7,260 nucleotides of DNA from an uncultured Litorilinea sp. (lineage in GTDB: Bacteria > Chloroflexota > Anaerolineae > Caldilineales > Caldilineaceae): positions 1 to 7,260 of the forward strand of contig CAMPHP010000138.1 in assembly GCA_946885925.1 (NCBI GenBank), read 5' to 3'. Below, in pieces: positions 1-4,351 of the stretch (positions are counted from its first letter, which is position 1; each line of letters starts with the position of its first letter). Below the pieces are notes generated by a model. That model made no database searches. It worked only from the letters and a program-made list of their open reading frames with translations, and was not told the origin of the DNA. The translations under genes and the position numbers were made by a program.

Positions 1-1
1 C

Positions 2-499
2 CTGATTACCGAGCAATATCCTGCTGGAATCAAGCTGACAGGCTACATCCTTCAAGGGCGCATGACAGAACTTCCACCTCTCGGCCCTGCTGCACGCCAA
101 CTAGATGTCGAGTTACAACCCGGTCTGCATCTGGCTGCTTGCGAAATCACAACGCCCATTGTCTCGGCGCAGGATGAATTCATGCATCCTCCCAGCGGCT
201 GGGTACATCTGCGCTTGTGGTGGCGAGTCACCTCGCCCCTCCCAACCGACTACATCGCCACAGCCCAAGTCATTGGCCCGGAAGGCGTCTGGGGCGACCG
301 CCTTCACCGCCCCACTGAAGCCTTACGCATATGGCCCACCAGCACATGGCAGCCGGGCGAATTTGTGCGCGACGAACTGGACATCAACCTCAACCCGGTG
401 ACACCCGCTGGCACATATCCGGTTGTTATAGGAGTAGCCGACGCAAACGGTCAGCCAGTAGGGAACACAGTCGAATGCGGACAAGTGGAGATCCGCTAG
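2..499 (+). CDS. C-terminal part of a probable membrane glycosyltransferase (Ig-like tail domain), 5' end outside window
   Basis: The frame is open from base 2 to the TAG at 497-499, giving 165 visible residues without a start that must be used, so this is read as the 3' end of a longer gene. The visible part is soluble and beta-rich with no membrane segment. It contains LRLWWRV (about 70-76), PTDY (81-84), WPTSTWQPGE (111-120), VRDE (122-125) and PAGTYPVVIGV (135-145). This order resembles the C-terminal beta-sandwich tail found after the multi-pass part of ArnT/PMT-like (GT39-type) glycosyltransferases in Chloroflexota. That match is from memory of the family; the catalytic part is not in the window. 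An ATG at 62 gives a 145-residue alternative, preceded by a weak AAGGG three bases upstream, but the residues before it look like the same protein. The gene converges on the GT2 gene, which fits a surface-glycan neighbourhood. Confidence 0.6.
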   Translation: MITEQYPAGIKLTGYILQGRMTELPPLGPAARQLDVELQPGLHLAACEITTPIVSAQDEFMHPPSGWVHLRLWWRVTSPLPTDYIATAQVIGPEGVWGDRLHRPTEALRIWPTSTWQPGEFVRDELDINLNPVTPAGTYPVVIGVADANGQPVGNTVECGQVEIR

Positions 500-501
500 T
501 T

Positions 502-546
502 CCTTCCCTTGACAGCCACTCAGAGGGTTCCCGGCTGCGAGGAAGG
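502..546. terminator. Nested inverted repeat in the convergent gap, possible two-way terminator
   Basis: The 62-base gap between the two convergent stop codons holds CCTTCC (502-507) paired with GGAAGG (541-546). Inside it, CAGCC (513-517) pairs with GGCTG (533-537). The arms are separated by 5 and 3 unpaired bases and the loop is 15 bases. The position suits a terminator serving both genes, but neither side has a clear T-run, so it does not fit a classic intrinsic terminator. Confidence 0.3.
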
Positions 547-561
547 TCTCTGCCATCTCTA

Positions 562-1623
562 CTAAATCCCTCTATCGCTTTCCTCGTTGACGATTTCCTG
601 CACCTGTCGCTCAAGCTGGGCAATACGTGCCCCCTGGCTCACAATCAACTCAGCCAAGAATCCCACCAGCAAGAGCAGCACACTAATCACCGACAAGATC
701 CCCGCGGCAATAAAAACTGGACGCTGCTGCGTCTCCGCAAAAAAATAAAGCCCCGTCAGATAAAGGAAAGTCAACAGACTAATCGCGATCCCGATCAGTC
801 CCAGCCCGCCAAAAAAGCGCATCGGGGCCTGGCTAAAGGTCAAAAGGAACTTCACCACCAAGACATCGAGAAAACTAATCGGAATCCGCTCCCAACCAAA
901 TTTGCTGCTTCCGGCGGGTCGCGGGCGGTAATAGGTCTTTACCTCACCTACCCGAAAACCCTGGTGAATGGCGAACATCAGCAGAAAGCGATGCCAATCA
1001 CTCCGTAGTGGCGGAAAATTCATCACCACCTCACGGCGCATTGCCTTGATCCAGTTACCATCATGCACGGGAACCTTCGCCAAACTACGCATAACCCAGT
1101 TATAGATCCCGCTTGCCACCACCTTGCTATCCTGCCGTCCCTGCCGCCATCCTGCGACCACATCGAGATCATTGGATTCCATGTGCCGCACCAGCGCCGG
1201 AACGTCCACCAGTGGGTCCGACTCCATATCAGCCGGAATTAGGATAATGATCTCTCCGTGGCTGGCGCTAAACATCAACTGCAAAGCAGCAGTCATTCCT
1301 TGGCTGCGCCGGTGCGTATAGACCCGCAAGTTTGGAAAACGAGTTGCCGCCGCGGCCAAGACTTGTGCAGTGCCATCTGTGCTGCCATCGTTCACCACCA
1401 GCACCTCACCGCTGCGCCCCAACTCGGCAAAAGCCTCATAACTCCGCTCCACCACCATACCTACAGTCGCTTCCTCATTGCGCGCCGGAACCACGACCGT
1501 AATAGATGGTTTACCACTGCTCAAATTGGTAGAAGCAACCGGATCGCCAACGGGGTGACTAGGCTCAACGGCTGGGCGATTCGTTGTGATAGGGATGGAG
1601 GGTGGATGTGCAGCCGAGGTCAT
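562..1623 (-). CDS. GT2 family glycosyltransferase, DPM1/polyprenyl-phosphate type with two C-terminal membrane helices
   Basis: This 353-residue protein probably moves a sugar from a nucleotide donor to a polyprenyl-phosphate or related membrane acceptor on the cytoplasmic face. Visible landmarks are VVVPARNEE (43-51), [10 protein letters not shown] (76-85), PADMESDP (130-137) in the DxD position, [11 protein letters not shown] (188-198), SDWHRFL (208-214) and [13 protein letters not shown] (231-243). The last three are typical of the DPM1/GtrB-like branch. Two hydrophobic helices follow at about 271-294 and 303-327, then a short heptad-like tail, [15 protein letters not shown] (331-345). 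The first 40 residues are proline- and serine-rich, probably disordered, and precede the GT-A fold. The ATG shares four bases (ATGA) with the aminotransferase stop. A GGAGG lies 13 bases upstream (1637-1641), too far for normal initiation, so translational coupling is likely. The donor and acceptor cannot be read from sequence. Confidence 0.9.
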   Translation of the reverse strand: MTSAAHPPSIPITTNRPAVEPSHPVGDPVASTNLSSGKPSITVVVPARNEEATVGMVVERSYEAFAELGRSGEVLVVNDGSTDGTAQVLAAAATRFPNLRVYTHRRSQGMTAALQLMFSASHGEIIILIPADMESDPLVDVPALVRHMESNDLDVVAGWRQGRQDSKVVASGIYNWVMRSLAKVPVHDGNWIKAMRREVVMNFPPLRSDWHRFLLMFAIHQGFRVGEVKTYYRPRPAGSSKFGWERIPISFLDVLVVKFLLTFSQAPMRFFGGLGLIGIAISLLTFLYLTGLYFFAETQQRPVFIAAGILSVISVLLLLVGFLAELIVSQGARIAQLERQVQEIVNEESDRGI

Positions 1624-2741
1624 ACCGGGTCGCGTGCCTCCATAAACTCATATATGGCTGCCACGACCTGCTCTTGCTGGGCGTCGCTCATCTCTGGATA
1701 CAACGGGAGGCTTACACAGGTTGCCGCCACACTTTCAGTAACAGGCAAGGAACCTGGTTTGTAGCCCAACTCCGCATAGGCAGGTTGCAGATGCAAGGGA
1801 ACTGGGTAGTGGACACCTGCGCCGATCCCCCTACGATTCAACCGTGCCACCATCTCGTCACGCTGAGATGTACGGATCACATAAAGATGCCAGACCGGAT
1901 CAGCACCAGGAGCAACATAAGGCAGCACTACGCTTGCATCTGCCAGCAACTCACTGTAGCGTGCAGCCAAACGCTGCCGTGTACGGGTCCACGCGCTGAG
2001 ATAGGGTAACTTGGCGCGCAGAATGGCGGCTTGCAGTGTATCAATGCGATGCCCATACCCCACTTGATCATGCAGATATTTGGATTGCCGCCCATGATTA
2101 CGCAGCCGCCGCACTTGCGCCACCACATCTTCATGCCGGCTTGTCACTGCCCCAGCATCACCATAAGCACCCAAATTCTTGCCAGGGTAAAAGCTAAAAC
2201 AAGCGCCATCACCAAAGTTTCCCGTGCGCGTTCCTTGCCAGCTCGCGCCATGCGCCTGAGCTGCGTCCTCAACGACAGCGATGCCATGTTGCTGTGCAAT
2301 CGCCCCAATGCGCGTCATGTCCGCGGGCTGCCCATACAGATGCACGGGGATTACGGCCCGCGTCCGCGCAGTGATCGCCGCGACAAATGCGTCAGGATCA
2401 AGCGTATAGCTCAACGGATCAATATCGACAAAAACCGGCTTTGCCCCCACCATGCTAATCGCCTCTGCCGTGGCGATAAACGTATGGGCAACTGTGACTA
2501 CCTCATCTCCTGGCCCAATCCCCAAGACACGCAACATTAACTCCAAGGCAGCCGTGCCACTGCTCACCCCGGCACAGTGCGGAACGCCACACCATGCAGC
2601 AAATTCTGCCTCAAACAAGGCGACATCCGGCCCCATAATAAACTGAGCACCTTCCACCACACGGCGTATTGCCTCATCAACGTCGGTGTGGATGGCAGCA
2701 TATTGGGCTTGGAGATCAACCAGCGGGATAAATTCAGTCAT
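1620..2741 (-). CDS. DegT/DnrJ/EryC1/StrS family PLP-dependent sugar aminotransferase
   Basis: The 373 residues match the usual length of this family, which transfers an amino group from glutamate (typically) to a keto group of a nucleotide-activated sugar. The PLP lysine is K188 in [16 protein letters not shown]159 in [10 protein letters not shown] should contact the pyridine nitrogen. SSGTAAL (60-66) binds the phosphate end, and [10 protein letters not shown] (86-95) plus [10 protein letters not shown] (99-108) are also typical. [28 protein letters not shown] (214-241) is the conserved segment before the C-terminal domain. Whether a 3- or 4-keto sugar is used cannot be decided; the overall look is closer to the 3-amino type (FdtB/DesV/WbpE-like), a weak impression. 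An in-frame TAA lies shortly upstream and ATG 2741 is the only start in between, yet it has no good Shine-Dalgarno. It is the first gene of a two-gene unit with the GT2 and follows a terminator, so it should have its own promoter. Confidence 0.93.
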   Translation of the reverse strand: MTEFIPLVDLQAQYAAIHTDVDEAIRRVVEGAQFIMGPDVALFEAEFAAWCGVPHCAGVSSGTAALELMLRVLGIGPGDEVVTVAHTFIATAEAISMVGAKPVFVDIDPLSYTLDPDAFVAAITARTRAVIPVHLYGQPADMTRIGAIAQQHGIAVVEDAAQAHGASWQGTRTGNFGDGACFSFYPGKNLGAYGDAGAVTSRHEDVVAQVRRLRNHGRQSKYLHDQVGYGHRIDTLQAAILRAKLPYLSAWTRTRQRLAARYSELLADASVVLPYVAPGADPVWHLYVIRTSQRDEMVARLNRRGIGAGVHYPVPLHLQPAYAELGYKPGSLPVTESVAATCVSLPLYPEMSDAQQEQVVAAIYEFMEARDPV

Positions 2742-2758
2742 AAGCTTTACATCGCCAG

Positions 2759-2764
2759 ATTAGA
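2759..2764 (-). promoter_or_regulatory. Possible -10 element for the aminotransferase/GT2 unit
   Basis: Read on the minus strand this is TCTAAT, five of six matches to TATAAT. It lies in the only gap between the upstream terminator and the aminotransferase start, where a promoter is expected. Upstream is a T-rich tract with no convincing -35 at 16-18 bases; the nearest TTGTTT is about 22 bases away. The implied leader would be only about 10 bases, which fits the lack of a Shine-Dalgarno at that start but is not proof. Confidence 0.2.
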
Positions 2765-2825
2765 AGAAAACAAAAAAGCTAAAAAAAAACAAAAAAGGTA
2801 GAAAAGCAGAAAACTAAAAGAAAAA
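2764..2825 (-). other. Long T-rich (A-rich on plus) tract after the terminator
   Basis: About 60 bases are almost all A on the plus strand, broken by short G and C interruptions and including runs of 9 and 6 A. The composition is far from the surrounding genes. It extends the terminator's T-run well beyond what release needs and fills most of the space upstream of the aminotransferase, where it could also work as an AT-rich upstream promoter element or a bent-DNA segment. Neither role is shown. Confidence 0.5.
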
Positions 2826-2845
2826 GCTGAGCGGTTCCGCTCAGC
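2816..2845 (-). terminator. Intrinsic terminator downstream of the NTPase genes
   Basis: On the minus strand a perfect hairpin, GCTGAGCG-GAAC-CGCTCAGC (2826-2845), is followed directly by TTTTTCTTTT (2816-2825). The stem is 8 pairs with a 4-base loop, GC-rich, and could extend to 9 pairs. It lies 113 bases past the stop of the 438-residue NTPase and before the aminotransferase, so it should end transcripts of the right-hand operon. The other side of the stem has no T-run, so it acts only on the minus strand. Confidence 0.88.
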
Positions 2846-2958
2846 ACGCAGATCTATCTAGCCGCTACATGGTAGATTATACGGCATGGCAATCATACGA
2901 CACAAACAACATGGGGAGACAAACCAAACTCCGTCATCTCCATTGTGTGCAGCGCATG

Positions 2959-4275
2959 TCATGGCGCAATGCTGGAGAGTTCGCGACGCAAGCGTGCGAT
3001 CTCCCTGCGTAAGCGATCCGCCTGCTCGAGCAGGCGCACAAGTTCATCACCCTTCACATCCGCTATCTTCGCCTCAGTCAGCGCTAATTCTGCCTCTAGG
3101 CGGGCGATCTCCTCGCGTAGATAGACTGCTTCATGCTCGCGGCCAATCTCCAACAAACTCTCGTGGATACTATCATCTGCTGTCGCATTCTGCTGCGCGA
3201 TCAACTCCTCATAATTATCCAGGATCCAACGGCGTAAGAACTCGTTGCCAACTGCCCATTGTCCGAATACCTGGCGCAGATAGCCCAGCCGTTCCATTCC
3301 GTAGAGATACATCTGAATCTTGCGCGGAGCCAAATCGCTCAACACCACCAGCAATTCACTCTCCTTCGCAATGGTCAATTCAGCCACAGCCAACAGCAAA
3401 CGCCGCTCTGTTTTGGTCAAATGCTGAAAGTCATTCTGGAAAAAGCCAGTCAGAATGTGATCGGTGGCAAGATCTTCCTCGCGAATGGCGCGCAACATCC
3501 CATTGCCCAATTCATCAGTCGTAAAGAGGCGTTGGCAGAGATATTGGATTAGATAGGGCTGTCCATTGGTGTGGATCAAGATGTCATCCACCACGCCATC
3601 AGCAGCGATCACAGCTTGCTCACCTTGTAGCTGGCGCACCAAGGCGCGCGCTGCGGCATCCTCCAAACGCGTTAGATTAACAAGGCTAAAACCAAAGAGA
3701 AAAGGGCTCGTTGTCCATTCGCTTGTTAATTTGTTGAGTTCAGCCAACAACTTGGTAGAAGTCATGATCGTCCGTACCCGGCTGTCCTGCATCGCTCGAC
3801 GCAACCGCCCCACCCAAGCAGGGTCTTGGCGGGCAATGTTGATCAGCACTTCTGCCTCATCCACCAAAAGCAATAACTGCTTGCCTTGCTCTACCAATGT
3901 GCGAGCCAATGCCCGCAAAATCAGCAAGGCGTCTTGCCCGTTGAAGGTATGCACGTCAATTCCCACCGCAGCAAAGCGATCCGCAACATCCACCAACGCG
4001 TCAAATAGCTCGTCCGACAGATCGCGCGCCGACTCGCACCCCTGCATATCCCAAAACAAGGGTACATAATGATTTTCTAAGTGACTTTCGGTATGGCACT
4101 CAGGAGACGATGCGACCAACTCCAACTGTTTGAGCATCGAGGTCTTGCCCATTCGCCGCGTGCCAAGAAGCCAGATAGCACTATCTGGCGCAGTCAGCAG
4201 ATGTTCAGTTAATCGCTCGCGGCCATAGTGGTTATGTCCTCGTACCCACCGGCCTACTACATAAGGTATGCGCAT
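2959..4275 (-). CDS. Soluble STAND/archaeal-ATPase-like P-loop NTPase with winged helix and C-terminal coiled coil
   Basis: This 438-residue protein has no signal peptide or membrane helix and should be cytoplasmic. It opens with PYVVGRWVRGHNHYGRE (4-20), the entry signature of this NTPase group. Walker A is GTRRMGKTS (38-46; K44, T45) and Walker B is LLLLVDEAEVL (134-144; D139, E140). NGQPYLIQ (237-244) marks the end of the helical lid. Residues 283-353, from LTKTERRLL to FLRRWILDN, look like a winged-helix domain. From about 376 to 434 there is a charged heptad-rich coiled coil (REEIARLEAELALTEAKIAD, then LRREIARLRREL). ATG 4275 is the only start after an in-frame TGA and has a strong GGAGGT. 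The gene lies 76 bases downstream of a membrane protein with the same NTPase type and before a terminator, suggesting a shared operon and related role. The family includes signalling switches and scaffolds; the output here is unknown. Confidence 0.85.
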   Translation of the reverse strand: MRIPYVVGRWVRGHNHYGRERLTEHLLTAPDSAIWLLGTRRMGKTSMLKQLELVASSPECHTESHLENHYVPLFWDMQGCESARDLSDELFDALVDVADRFAAVGIDVHTFNGQDALLILRALARTLVEQGKQLLLLVDEAEVLINIARQDPAWVGRLRRAMQDSRVRTIMTSTKLLAELNKLTSEWTTSPFLFGFSLVNLTRLEDAAARALVRQLQGEQAVIAADGVVDDILIHTNGQPYLIQYLCQRLFTTDELGNGMLRAIREEDLATDHILTGFFQNDFQHLTKTERRLLLAVAELTIAKESELLVVLSDLAPRKIQMYLYGMERLGYLRQVFGQWAVGNEFLRRWILDNYEELIAQQNATADDSIHESLLEIGREHEAVYLREEIARLEAELALTEAKIADVKGDELVRLLEQADRLRREIARLRRELSSIAP

Positions 4276-4277
4276 GT

Positions 4278-4297
4278 ACCTCCGCGTTCCTTCGCGG
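4278..4297 (-). promoter_or_regulatory. Strong Shine-Dalgarno partly buried in a small hairpin
   Basis: On the minus strand GGAGGT (4278-4283) lies two bases before the ATG at 4275, close for efficient initiation. Just upstream, CCGCG (4293-4297) and CGCGG (4282-4286) can pair around a six-base AAGGAA loop. The second arm takes in the first two G of the Shine-Dalgarno, so the hairpin could limit ribosome access to the soluble NTPase. The stem is only five pairs, all G-C. Confidence 0.4.
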
Positions 4298-4301
4298 CTG
4301 G

Positions 4302-4327
4302 GTAAACATCCTCATTTAGGCGTTTAC
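4302..4327. other. Short inverted repeat in the gap between the two NTPase genes
   Basis: GTAAAC (4302-4307) and GTTTAC (4322-4327) form a 6-base inverted repeat with a 14-base spacer, in the 76-base gap between the two NTPase genes. It could be a protein-binding site or a weak RNA hairpin, but an element this short can occur by chance. No T-run follows, so it is not a terminator, which supports read-through from the membrane NTPase gene into the soluble one. Confidence 0.2.
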
Positions 4328-4351
4328 TGGATTTCTACATATGACGAAGCG

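Noticed and set aside
62..499. A complete 145-residue gene starting at ATG 62
   Set aside because: The same frame is open to base 2 with protein-like residues, the ribosome site is weak, and the domain is normally the tail of a larger membrane enzyme. Not fully excluded.
331..1008. 225-residue plus-strand open frame
   Set aside because: It overlaps the end of the first gene and lies antisense to the GT2. Its composition (runs of Q, H, N, K, R, S) is typical of an antisense shadow and it has no recognisable motif.
2911..2943. Imperfect hairpin (GGAGA/TCTCC) between the soluble NTPase stop and the terminator
   Set aside because: Only five contiguous pairs with a 17-base loop and no T-run; likely chance.
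2886..3524. 212-residue plus-strand open frame
   Set aside because: It is mostly antisense to the winged-helix and coiled-coil end of the soluble NTPase, rich in S, P, R and H, with no motif.
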